DNA of 64,000 bases, taken from NCBI GenBank assembly GCA_964461455.1, contig CAYWUJ010000007.1:21459-85458 (forward strand). Direction: 5' to 3'. Source of the stretch: UBA1413 sp964461455 (GTDB taxonomy: Bacteria > Bacteroidota > Bacteroidia > Bacteroidales > Prolixibacteraceae). Both the position numbers and the translations under genes were made by a program. A model generated the notes under the pieces. That model did not search any database and had not been told where the DNA came from. It saw only the letters and a program-made list of their open reading frames with translations. Below, piece by piece: positions 36,301 through 43,667 of this stretch; positions within the stretch are counted from its first letter, which is position 1, and each line of letters starts with the position of its first letter.

Positions 36301-36672
36301 TCGGAATTCTGGTCTCCCACCAATACCGGTGCCCAATGGCCTCAACCAACAACAACACCCAAGGTGTCGGTCGACGCCGTTAACAGGGCCAACTGGATCA
36401 ACGACGGCTCCTTTGTCGCCGTCAGGAACATCTCCCTGGCCTATAATCTCCCCGCGCTTATCCTCAATAAGGTCCAGCTGAAAAACCTCCAGATCTATGC
36501 CCAGGTGCTTAACCCCTTCCTCTTCGGGGGAGAGGTGGTGAAATCAGGCATCAACCCCGATGACACCAACGGATGGATTTCCACCAACTCCATTGGTGAC
36601 CTCAACGGGGGTACCAACAACAATACCATGATCGTCAAAAGCACTGTATTTGGTATTCGGGTAGGATTCTAA
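33313..36672 (+). CDS. SusC/RagA-type TonB-linked outer membrane transporter
   Basis: A 1119-residue TonB-dependent importer of glycans. After a long signal region (mature start near residue 43) comes a carboxypeptidase-regulatory-like domain (about 64-135, RGTVTDRAGQPLPGVSVVVKG). The Ton box DEVVVVGYGT is at 142-151, followed by the plug (ALQAMQGKAAGVDIVSN, IYGSRGANGVVLVTTKSGK) and a long barrel ending in phenylalanine (GIRVGF). The ATG at 33313 is chosen since the signal sequence starts there. It pairs with the SusD gene 23 bases downstream. No sensor (HTCS, SARP or anti-sigma) gene accompanies it. Confidence 0.95.
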   Translation: MKKSRNFCIPGSGDVVVTFTKSTLCVLFFGFLMTFLTGSRVYGQMAMNTTGVHPFSSAEQQQRSVRGTVTDRAGQPLPGVSVVVKGTTTGITTDVNGSFFIQIPSGAAVLSVSFVGMKSQEIIIGNQSVFNVVLEEETIGLDEVVVVGYGTVKKSDVTGALTSVTEKAIKERPVQNALQAMQGKAAGVDIVSNVRPGETASINIRGTRSINGSNSPLFVVDGIILMGTINDINPNDIASIEILKDASATAIYGSRGANGVVLVTTKSGKRGMVSVNYDATLSIDNIRSVTDWASAGEAIDRFRLAHVNGGTYKSGANALKYPDPFADIQMFGNNDAMTIEAIRAGYEWNDPGSYTSVKTRAATTEEKALGWPDQIPLYNSSNIPTTDWIGLLTKPSQTHNHLLSFTAGTPVSRLYMSVGYLNNDGTQENQSYKRYTFRLNGDLTPTKWLNVGASLSASRSIQEYGASNRTGTATYPKDAYGNALSQYLMAQPYDNDGKLIEFPGNNTTIPVWNPLIDIEHAEDQRQATNFNANLFAELKFTPWVRYRLNFGTGLRNYRNATFQGSQSTLLRKATPPTSTASYDSGESWQYMVENLLFFDKSFGVHTLGLTLMQSAQYYTSESSNLAASKILYNSSKWYNLSANLNGKPNSYGTGFNESSLQSYMARLNYNLKDRYLLTATGRWDGSSVLATGNKWDFFPSFAVAWKIQEEEFLKPAEAVNELKLRIGWGVTGNSGVGSYTTMGPLTQYNYVFGTAPAIGYIPMMMANPALGWEKTAQWNAGIDFGFFNNRISGSVDLYQSNTSDILMTRDLPPVIGYSSIWYNIGKMKNQGIEISLSSVNIDRRGFRWMTDLNWSANKEEIVELVNGEEDMVSNGWFIGHPLQVFRDYEVAGLWQDTPEDLAEIAKWAANGVNFAPGQYKPVEQGTPDYKLTTDDMVIRGTIRPKWVAGMTNTFSYHNFELSFFMYARIGQSYLSPLVPGGITGGNFVGYVRSADPSEFWSPTNTGAQWPQPTTTPKVSVDAVNRANWINDGSFVAVRNISLAYNLPALILNKVQLKNLQIYAQVLNPFLFGGEVVKSGINPDDTNGWISTNSIGDLNGGTNNNTMIVKSTVFGIRVGF

Positions 36673-36695
36673 TTCACTATTAAAATCAATATGTT

Positions 36696-39044
36696 ATGAA
36701 AAAATATATTCTGTTGATCGCATTGATATTTGCTTTCGGATCATGCAGTGAGGATTTCCTGGAAGAGAAAGCCGTAACGACCCTGACACAGGATTTTTAT
36801 AAAACCACCGAAGGCCTCGATATCCTGGTCAAGGGAACGTACCAGATCCTCCGTTTCAAGCCTGATTACAACCAGGGCCATTATATCTGTGGTGTGGGGA
36901 GTGATGTTGAATCCTACTGCTGGTCGAATGCCGACCGCATCAACATGGGGAGTTATTCCCCCAGTGGATGGGCAGCCACGACAACCGGACAGAGTTATTC
37001 AGCCCAGGTGAACATGCTTATTGGCGCCCAGGGCGGCTCCCGCACCGAGGGCGCTTTCCCCACCATCAGCAGGTGTAATCTCTTTCTGGAGAACTATGAG
37101 GGTCTCTCTGAAACCGACAAGGCTACCCTGGCCCCCCGCAAGGGAGAGATTCTCTTCCTGAGGAGCTATGCTTATTACCTGGTTACCAATACGCTGGGTT
37201 CTGTTCCCCTGATCCTGAAAAGCTATTCGGGGATGCCTGAGAATTTCGCCTTTCCCAAGGCCTCCCTTGAGGCGATCTACAAGCAGATCATCGGGGACCT
37301 GCGCACTGCCATCACCCTTCTTCCCGAAAGTGTTCCCACCTCCGACCTGGGGAGGATTTCCAGACCTGCGGCTGCCCATTTCCTTGCCAAACTGTACCTT
37401 CACAGGGCACAGGCTGCCGGATGGGGCAATAGCGGGGAAACCCACCTGAAGATGCTCTACAAAGGGAATGTCACCACCGATCTCGACTCGGTCATTCATT
37501 ATGCCACCATGGTCATAGATATGAAAAAAGGCAACAATGCCGCCTATGGCGGGTTGCAGACCGATTTCGCAGAACTGTGGAAGAATGTGAGCGGGAACTA
37601 CGACCGTGACAACTGCAAGGAGATTCTCCTGTCGGCCCAGTATGAACCGACACAAACGTATAACGACAGGTACGGCAATACCCTGGTCCATTTGTACAAC
37701 AGCAATTATACCACCCTGAAATGCGGGGTCACCCGAAACCTCATGGATTACGGCAGGCCCTATGCCACAGCAGGACCTACCGACTGGGGATGTGACATGT
37801 ACGGCGACAAGGCCAACGACTCCCGCTTTTACAAAACCTTCCTGACCGACTACTTTGCCAATAACACCTCCTATAACGCCACCACCCTCGAGGTGACGGG
37901 GGGTAAAACCTGGGACCCCGTAACCGCCTACTATTATAATAATGTGATCAAGGGGCCCAACGATCCGCCAGCCGTCAGCGGAAAAATCAAGATCCAGTAC
38001 AAAAAAACGGCCCTGGTCTATATTGAGAATTCCAGGGAAGAGCCCCTGGACTCCCTTTGGGTGGTCAGCCAGCCCTTTATCATGATGGCCCGCTGGATGG
38101 TGGGAAGTCCCAACAACGCCGGGTATGTGATCAGGGAGGGGAATAATGTCACCGGTTTCAAACCGGGAGCCGTCGATCCCGGGAATCCTTCGGTGATCGT
38201 CAACTACGGTCAGCAAAACAGGAAGATCTACTACCGGCGCAGCGGGGATGCCGGGGAACCCTTTGGTCTGGACCGTGGCACTGGCGTGGCACAATGGTAT
38301 CTCAGTCCACGGAAATGGCTTGATGTCAACAGGGGGACCGGAACGCTTCCCAACAACCCCGGGGCTATCGACGTTCCCTTGATGCGTCTCGCCGAGACCT
38401 ATCTTATCAGGGCTGAGGCTTACGGCCGCAAGGGCAATTATGGGGCTGCCATCACCGACCTCAATGTCATCCGTAAACGGGCGGCCTTCCACACCGGGGA
38501 ATCCCGTTCTGAAATCCTGATGAAGTATGAACCGGGAGTCCTCACCGGCCGCCTCGATGTTCCCGCACCCGACAAAGTCGCTCCTTTTAAGGTGACGATC
38601 GATTCTTATGACAAAATCATGATCGACGGTACCGAATGGCAGGGAGGATCGCCCCGCGCCATTAGGGAGAACTATCCCGCAGAAGCTGCCTCTGACGACC
38701 AGCGGTTCATACACTTCATTTACAACGAGAGGGCACGTGAGCTGATTTTTGAGCTGCTGACCGTCGAAGATCTCCATAATGCCGGGATCTGGTATGAAAG
38801 GGTACGCGACCGCGACATAATGGGAGCCCCCTCCTCGTCAACAGGAACAAATCACTTCCCGTTCCCGGTTGATGATACCGTTAACGCAGGCACCGTGGGA
38901 GCCCAGGGGATGGGCAAGGGACAACTCCAGAAATACCACACTTTCAAACCCTGGACCCAGTCCTTTCTTGACCTGCTGACCGATGAGCAGGGGAATTCCC
39001 TTGACGCATCAGCCAAAACGGCGTATCAGAACCCTGGCTATTAA
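36696..39044 (+). CDS. SusD/RagB-type surface glycan-binding lipoprotein
   Basis: A 782-residue lipoprotein partner of SusC that captures oligosaccharides as a lid. The lipobox is FGSC (Cys near residue 17), followed directly by the usual SEDFLEEK start. SusD landmarks are RGEILFLRSYAYYLVTN-like (RKGEILFLRSYAYYLV), the TPR-like helices, and the C-terminal RLAETYLIRAEAYGRKGNYGAAITDLNVIRKRA and NERARELIFELL motifs. It is longer than most SusD proteins (500-650), with extra insertions in the middle (about residues 340-520). A terminator follows. Confidence 0.93.
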   Translation: MKKYILLIALIFAFGSCSEDFLEEKAVTTLTQDFYKTTEGLDILVKGTYQILRFKPDYNQGHYICGVGSDVESYCWSNADRINMGSYSPSGWAATTTGQSYSAQVNMLIGAQGGSRTEGAFPTISRCNLFLENYEGLSETDKATLAPRKGEILFLRSYAYYLVTNTLGSVPLILKSYSGMPENFAFPKASLEAIYKQIIGDLRTAITLLPESVPTSDLGRISRPAAAHFLAKLYLHRAQAAGWGNSGETHLKMLYKGNVTTDLDSVIHYATMVIDMKKGNNAAYGGLQTDFAELWKNVSGNYDRDNCKEILLSAQYEPTQTYNDRYGNTLVHLYNSNYTTLKCGVTRNLMDYGRPYATAGPTDWGCDMYGDKANDSRFYKTFLTDYFANNTSYNATTLEVTGGKTWDPVTAYYYNNVIKGPNDPPAVSGKIKIQYKKTALVYIENSREEPLDSLWVVSQPFIMMARWMVGSPNNAGYVIREGNNVTGFKPGAVDPGNPSVIVNYGQQNRKIYYRRSGDAGEPFGLDRGTGVAQWYLSPRKWLDVNRGTGTLPNNPGAIDVPLMRLAETYLIRAEAYGRKGNYGAAITDLNVIRKRAAFHTGESRSEILMKYEPGVLTGRLDVPAPDKVAPFKVTIDSYDKIMIDGTEWQGGSPRAIRENYPAEAASDDQRFIHFIYNERARELIFELLTVEDLHNAGIWYERVRDRDIMGAPSSSTGTNHFPFPVDDTVNAGTVGAQGMGKGQLQKYHTFKPWTQSFLDLLTDEQGNSLDASAKTAYQNPGY

Positions 39045-39073
39045 ATCGCGGGCTAAACTCCCGTTTATCCTAA

Positions 39074-39117
39074 GGTTAAAGGGCTGTTTCTGTAAGACGG
39101 CCCTTTAACTTTACTTA
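39074..39117 (+). terminator. Terminator after the SusCD pair
   Basis: GTTAAAGGGC...GCCCTTTAAC forms a 10-base stem around a 17-base loop and is followed by TTTACTT. It lies about 30 bases after the SusD stop and would separate SusCD from the glycosidase genes, at least partly. Confidence 0.7.
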
Positions 39118-39279
39118 CCCGGCTTCACCTGTTCTCCTCCTGCAGCAACGCTGATGGCTGCCAGTGACCCCCCGGCGTTGTTTTTATACAGCTGGTCCGT
39201 TGAGCCTGGCTGTCAGGGTTTACTAATTTGCCCGAAATGATTAGATTTGTTACCTCTGAAAATCCGTTACTTAATCATC

Positions 39280-41457
39280 ATGAAACAGCCGGTTAAGACC
39301 ATTTTGGGCCCCTCCTGCACGATTATGCTTTTTACAGCCTGGCTTGCTTTCATGGCCGGTTCATGCCATTCCCCCCGTGAAACAGCAGGCATTAACAGAT
39401 ACGCATTGGTCAACCGCCATAACATTCTGGTTGAAAAGTTTGACCCCCTGGCTTCCTTGTCGGTGGGCAACGGCAATTTTGCCTTTACCACGGATATTAC
39501 CGGGTTACAAACCTTTTATAAGGAGTATGAAAACGGGATTCCCCTGGGGACCCTCTCCAACTGGGGCTGGCATACCCTTCCCAATGACGGGGAGTATAAG
39601 ATATCAGAAAGTTACCTGTTCCACGAGGTCAGGGGCAGGAGCGTCCCCTATGAACATCAGATAAAGACCACAGAGAGGGCACGGCAGGCTTCCGATTATT
39701 TCAGGGAGAATCCCCACCGGCTCCATCTGGGCATTGTCAGGCTCGTGGTAAAAAAGCAAAACGGGGATGAGATCACCCTTTCCGACATTCAGGAGCCCCG
39801 GCATAGCCTGGATTTGTGGCGGGGTGAAGTGACCAGCCATTTCCGTGTGGAAGGAACCCCGGTGAGGGTGACGGTGTTTGTCCACCCTGACCGTGATGTG
39901 GTGGCGGCCAGGGTCGAGTCTGAGCTGATCGGGCTGGGGCGACTGGGGGTGGAGTGGCTGTTCCCATACGGAAACCCCGTCCATACCGATCCCGGATACG
40001 ATTTCAGCGTTCCCGGAAAACACACCTCCAGCTTCGCTGAAAAGGGAGAAGCGTCAGCAATCATTCATAGACAGCTGGATCAGGATTCCTATTTTGCATC
40101 GGTTAGCTGGGAAGGAAAAGCCGACTTCAGGGAAACGGAAAGGCACCGTTTTTTACTGATGCCCGGCCATGAAGACGATATACTGGAATTCAGCTGTGAA
40201 TTTTCGCCTGAGCGGGCACATGAAGAGGTGCCTGATTTCAGTGCGGTAAAGCAGGAGAATGAGATCCGCTGGCCTGGTTTCTGGGAATCCGGGGGTGCCG
40301 TCGACTTTTCGGAGTGCACCGATCTGCGGGCCCGGGAACTGGAAAGAAGGGTCGTTCTCTCGCAATACCTCACGAAAATCAACGGCTCAGGGAACCTGCC
40401 CCCCCAGGAAACCGGACTGACTTTCAACAGTTGGTACGGGAAATTCCATCTCGAGATGATCTGGTGGCACAGCGCACATTATTATAACTGGCAAAGAGAG
40501 GAGAACATGGCCGGTCAGCTGGCTTATTACCGTGATATTTACGGGCATTCCCTCGAATCGGCGCGGCTGCAGGGATACCGGGGGGTGCGCTGGCCCAAGA
40601 TGGTGGGCCCTGAGGGACAGAACAGCCCCTCCTCGGTCGGTTCATACCTCATCTGGCAGCAGCCCCACCTGATCTACCTGGCGGAACAGCTCTACCAGGC
40701 CAACCCATCCCCGCAGATTCTCGGGGAATGGGCCGGACTGGTCTTCGCCACGGCGGAATTCATGGCCGATTTCCCGCTTCGCGACACCACTTCCCGCCTT
40801 TATCACCTCGCACCGCCCCTGATCCCCGCCCAGGAACACTGGAACCGCGAAACGACCATGGACCCCCCGTTCGAACTGGCTTACTGGTACTGGGGACTGA
40901 CCACCGCCCGGAAATGGAAGGAACGCCTGGGAGAACTTCCCGATCCCCGGTGGGAGGAGGTCCGCAACAACCTTCCCGCCCCGGCCCATGTCGATAACCT
41001 TTACCTGGGCATCGGGAATGGCCCCGATTCCTATACCCGCAGTGAAAACATGCGTGATCACCCCATGGTCCTGGGAACCCTGGGAATGTTGCCCCAATGG
41101 GAAAAAGTGAACCCGGAGATCATGAGAAATACCCTGGATTATGTCATGCAGAACTGGGACTGGCAGCATACCTGGGGCTGGGATTACCCAATGGTGGCCA
41201 TGTGCGCCACCCGTTTGCGCGAACCCGAAAAGGCCCTCGAAGCCCTTCTGAAAGAAACCCCCAAAAATACTTATTTAGTCAATGGTCATAATTACCAGGA
41301 CCAACGGCTGAGAATCTACCTCCCGGGGAACGGCGGATTGCTGAAAGCCATAGCCCTCATGTGCGCAGGCTGGGAAGGCTGTGACCATAAAAATCCGGGA
41401 TTCCCCACCGATGGGAAATGGAAGGTGAAATGGGAAAACCTGAACCCCGATTTTTAA
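39280..41457 (+). CDS. Six-hairpin glycosidase-like lipoprotein (GH65/GH95-like fold), family unassigned
   Basis: A 725-residue lipoprotein with lipobox FMAGSC. The first 330 residues look like a beta-sandwich domain (LSVGNGNFAFTTDITGLQTF, HPDRDVVAARVESE). The second part is an alpha/alpha barrel with WYGKFHLEMIWWHSAHYY, PAQEHWNRETTMDPPFELAYW (rich in candidate acidic catalysts) and the typical ending YLPGNGGLLKAIALMCAGWEG, reminiscent of GH65/GH95-type enzymes. The exact CAZy family cannot be assigned by eye. The ATG at 39280 fits the signal peptide; an upstream TTG does not. It probably trims imported or surface-bound oligosaccharides. Confidence 0.72.
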   Translation: MKQPVKTILGPSCTIMLFTAWLAFMAGSCHSPRETAGINRYALVNRHNILVEKFDPLASLSVGNGNFAFTTDITGLQTFYKEYENGIPLGTLSNWGWHTLPNDGEYKISESYLFHEVRGRSVPYEHQIKTTERARQASDYFRENPHRLHLGIVRLVVKKQNGDEITLSDIQEPRHSLDLWRGEVTSHFRVEGTPVRVTVFVHPDRDVVAARVESELIGLGRLGVEWLFPYGNPVHTDPGYDFSVPGKHTSSFAEKGEASAIIHRQLDQDSYFASVSWEGKADFRETERHRFLLMPGHEDDILEFSCEFSPERAHEEVPDFSAVKQENEIRWPGFWESGGAVDFSECTDLRARELERRVVLSQYLTKINGSGNLPPQETGLTFNSWYGKFHLEMIWWHSAHYYNWQREENMAGQLAYYRDIYGHSLESARLQGYRGVRWPKMVGPEGQNSPSSVGSYLIWQQPHLIYLAEQLYQANPSPQILGEWAGLVFATAEFMADFPLRDTTSRLYHLAPPLIPAQEHWNRETTMDPPFELAYWYWGLTTARKWKERLGELPDPRWEEVRNNLPAPAHVDNLYLGIGNGPDSYTRSENMRDHPMVLGTLGMLPQWEKVNPEIMRNTLDYVMQNWDWQHTWGWDYPMVAMCATRLREPEKALEALLKETPKNTYLVNGHNYQDQRLRIYLPGNGGLLKAIALMCAGWEGCDHKNPGFPTDGKWKVKWENLNPDF

Positions 41458-41479
41458 ACTACGAGACCCGGATTATTGG

Positions 41480-41488
41480 TATATTTGC
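41480..41488 (+). promoter_or_regulatory. Candidate promoter of the GH53 gene
   Basis: TATATTTGC matches TAnnTTTGC exactly, 25 bases before the ATG at 41514 and just after the stop of the preceding gene. It supports the 41514 start and an independent transcript for GH53 and its follower. Confidence 0.6.
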
Positions 41489-41513
41489 CGTCACTATCGT
41501 AAAGCATGATCCT

Positions 41514-42737
41514 ATGAGGCCCTTCTTTTCCCTTGCTCTCCTGCTTCTTCTTTCGGTGGGGTTGGCCGGTTTTTCCTGCAGTGATAAAAATCCCCCTCCC
41601 GAACCTCCTCCGCTCGAAGAACCTGATCCGGTAATTCCTGCCTCCTTATTCGCCATGGGGGTGGATCTTTCTTATGTTAATCAGATAGAGGACCATGGCG
41701 GGGTTTATCGTGATTCCGGGGAAGCGAAGGATCCTTTTGCCATTCTGAAATCACTCGGCGCCAACACCGTAAGGGTGCGGTTATGGCATCATCCGCAGTG
41801 GGTCAGGGAGGTCTATGGCGATCCTGCCAAGCCCCTGTATAGTGGTTATGGCGATGTGGTAAAGTCCATCCGCAGGGCCAAAGATCTTAAAATGGCGGTG
41901 CTTCTCGATTTCCACTACTCCGATTTCTGGGCCGACCCCGGTCGCCAGGAACCTCCCAGGGCATGGGAGAATATCACTTCCCTCAATGTGCTGAAAGATT
42001 CGGTATACAACTACACCTTCACGGTGTTGCGCAACCTTGACAACCTTGGTCTGATGCCGGAAATGGTGCAGATCGGCAATGAGACCAACTGCGGATTCAT
42101 GATGACCGGCACCAAAAGCGGTTTTCCCGTCCTGAACGCCTGCAACGGCCAGTGGCAAAACCTGGGGATCCTGGTCAACAGCGCCATCAGTGCCGTCAGG
42201 GATGCCTCGGCACCCTCTGCTGTCAAACCTGAAATCGCCCTTCATGTGGCAGACCCCAAAAACCTGGAGTGGTGGTTCTCCAAAGCCGTAACCGACGGAG
42301 GGATCAGCGATTTCGACATCATCGGGTTTTCCTGGTACCCTCTCTGGCATACCACCATTCCGTTGGGTTCCCTCCCCGCCCTGGTGAAAAAAATGAAAAC
42401 CACCTACGACAAGAAGGTGATGGTGCTGGAAACGGCCTATCCGTGGAGTATCTCGGGCGCTGACAACTACAACAACCAGTTCGGTTCCCAGAAACCCCTG
42501 ACCGGTTTTCCCTTCAACCAGCAGGGACAACTCGATTTTATGCTGATGCTGACCCAGGAGATGATATCTGCCGGTGCCAGCGGTGTCTTTTACTGGGAAC
42601 CCGCCTGGATCACCTCGGGAATGAAAGACTCCTGGGGTACCGGTTCTTCCTGGGAAAATGCCGCGTTTTTCGATTTCCAGGGAAATACGTTGCCTGTAAC
42701 CCGCTACCTGAGCTGGGAATACAAGATGAACCCTTAG
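41514..42737 (+). CDS. Arabinogalactan endo-beta-1,4-galactanase (GH53) lipoprotein
   Basis: A 407-residue GH53 enzyme cleaving beta-1,4-galactan side chains of pectin. The lipobox Cys22 (AGFSC) is followed by a proline-rich linker. The family core starts FAMGVDLSYVNQIEDHGGVY. The acid/base is Glu190 in VQIGNETNCGF and the nucleophile is Glu306 in VMVLETAYPW. The substrate-lining LDFHYSDFWADPGRQEPPRAW block is intact. An upstream in-frame start would overlap the previous gene by 40 bases and lacks a signal peptide, so 41514 is used. It indicates that the PUL handles galactan-containing polysaccharide. Confidence 0.94.
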   Translation: MRPFFSLALLLLLSVGLAGFSCSDKNPPPEPPPLEEPDPVIPASLFAMGVDLSYVNQIEDHGGVYRDSGEAKDPFAILKSLGANTVRVRLWHHPQWVREVYGDPAKPLYSGYGDVVKSIRRAKDLKMAVLLDFHYSDFWADPGRQEPPRAWENITSLNVLKDSVYNYTFTVLRNLDNLGLMPEMVQIGNETNCGFMMTGTKSGFPVLNACNGQWQNLGILVNSAISAVRDASAPSAVKPEIALHVADPKNLEWWFSKAVTDGGISDFDIIGFSWYPLWHTTIPLGSLPALVKKMKTTYDKKVMVLETAYPWSISGADNYNNQFGSQKPLTGFPFNQQGQLDFMLMLTQEMISAGASGVFYWEPAWITSGMKDSWGTGSSWENAAFFDFQGNTLPVTRYLSWEYKMNP

Positions 42738-42740
42738 CTG

Positions 42741-43562
42741 ATGAGCATCCCGGAAATAGAAACCCCAGGGGGCGCTGCCGGCAGAGAACCAGGTTCTGTC
42801 AGCGACATTTTCAGTCTCTTGTTCGCCAACCACGGGGGAGAACCTCCGAAAAATACCCTCTCCGGAATTCGTGACTTTGCCTGGTCCCTGGCCGGGTTAG
42901 AGATTTCTCCTGCAGAGCTGGAACGCGAATTGGGATTTTCACCGGGGCATACCCCGGAACCGTTTGCCGGAATGGTCCTGTCGGCCCTCAAGGAAGCTCC
43001 TTCACTATTCGAACCCAGGGCAGGCTTCAGGGCTTTGTCCCCTGTGCTCTTTGATCCCTCCCGGCGGCTTTTGTCAGTGGGAACCCACACCTTTTCGCCG
43101 GGGAAAATCATCTTCTCCCAAATCAAAAATGCCGAAGGCGTGCTTTTTTTCGCTGCCACGGCAGGGAGTGCGGTAACGCTCAGGTGTCGTGAACTCAACG
43201 ATGCCGGGGATCAGGTCTACAGTTATGTCCTCGACGCCCTGGGGTCGCTGGTGGCAGAAAAAGCCACCGAAAGGATGATGGAGTGGCTGGAAACCCGTCT
43301 GGCTCCCGTGCAATGGGCCATTACCGAATCCTACAGCCCCGGATATTGCAACTGGGATGTGGCGGAACAACAAAAACTGTTCTCCTTTTTCCCATCCCGA
43401 TTTCTGGGAATTACCCTGTCTCCTTCATCCCTGATGAGTCCCGTGAAATCAATCAGCGGGGTCATCGGCACAGGACCCCGGGTGAAAAGAACGGGCTATC
43501 ACTGCCATATATGTACCGACAAGACCTGCATCTACCGCAGAATCAGGAACCCCCTTGTCTGA
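42741..43562 (+). CDS. Methionine synthase activation domain-like protein
   Basis: A 273-residue soluble protein resembling the free-standing form of the cobalamin-dependent methionine synthase activation domain. The diagnostic block ITESYSPGYCNWDVAEQQKLFSFFP is near residue 195, followed by LSPSSLMSPVKSISGVIGTG. A C-terminal cysteine motif CX2CX4CIYRR (HCHICTDKTC) ends the protein. Such domains reductively methylate inactive cob(II)alamin using SAM. It begins 3 bases after the GH53 stop and so is coupled to a carbohydrate enzyme, which is unexpected. A role in reactivating a corrinoid protein is inferred. Confidence 0.78.
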   Translation: MSIPEIETPGGAAGREPGSVSDIFSLLFANHGGEPPKNTLSGIRDFAWSLAGLEISPAELERELGFSPGHTPEPFAGMVLSALKEAPSLFEPRAGFRALSPVLFDPSRRLLSVGTHTFSPGKIIFSQIKNAEGVLFFAATAGSAVTLRCRELNDAGDQVYSYVLDALGSLVAEKATERMMEWLETRLAPVQWAITESYSPGYCNWDVAEQQKLFSFFPSRFLGITLSPSSLMSPVKSISGVIGTGPRVKRTGYHCHICTDKTCIYRRIRNPLV

Positions 43563-43622
43563 TTCTCCTGCCTGCAAAATGCATGTTTTTGTGAAATTTA
43601 CAGTTTGATTTGATTTTTGGTT

Positions 43623-43631
43623 TATTTTTGC
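43623..43631 (+). promoter_or_regulatory. Candidate promoter of the GH44 gene
   Basis: TATTTTTGC is an exact TAnnTTTGC match, 37 bases before the ATG at 43668, in an A/T-rich stretch. Confidence 0.62.
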
Positions 43632-43667
43632 CTGAAAACAATAACAAACTAAAGAAAGAACCATTAA

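Noticed and set aside
36999..38777. Minus-strand open frame of about 590 codons within the SusD gene.
   Set aside because: Gly/Val/His-rich composition typical of the antisense of a coding sequence; SusD motifs are intact on the plus strand.
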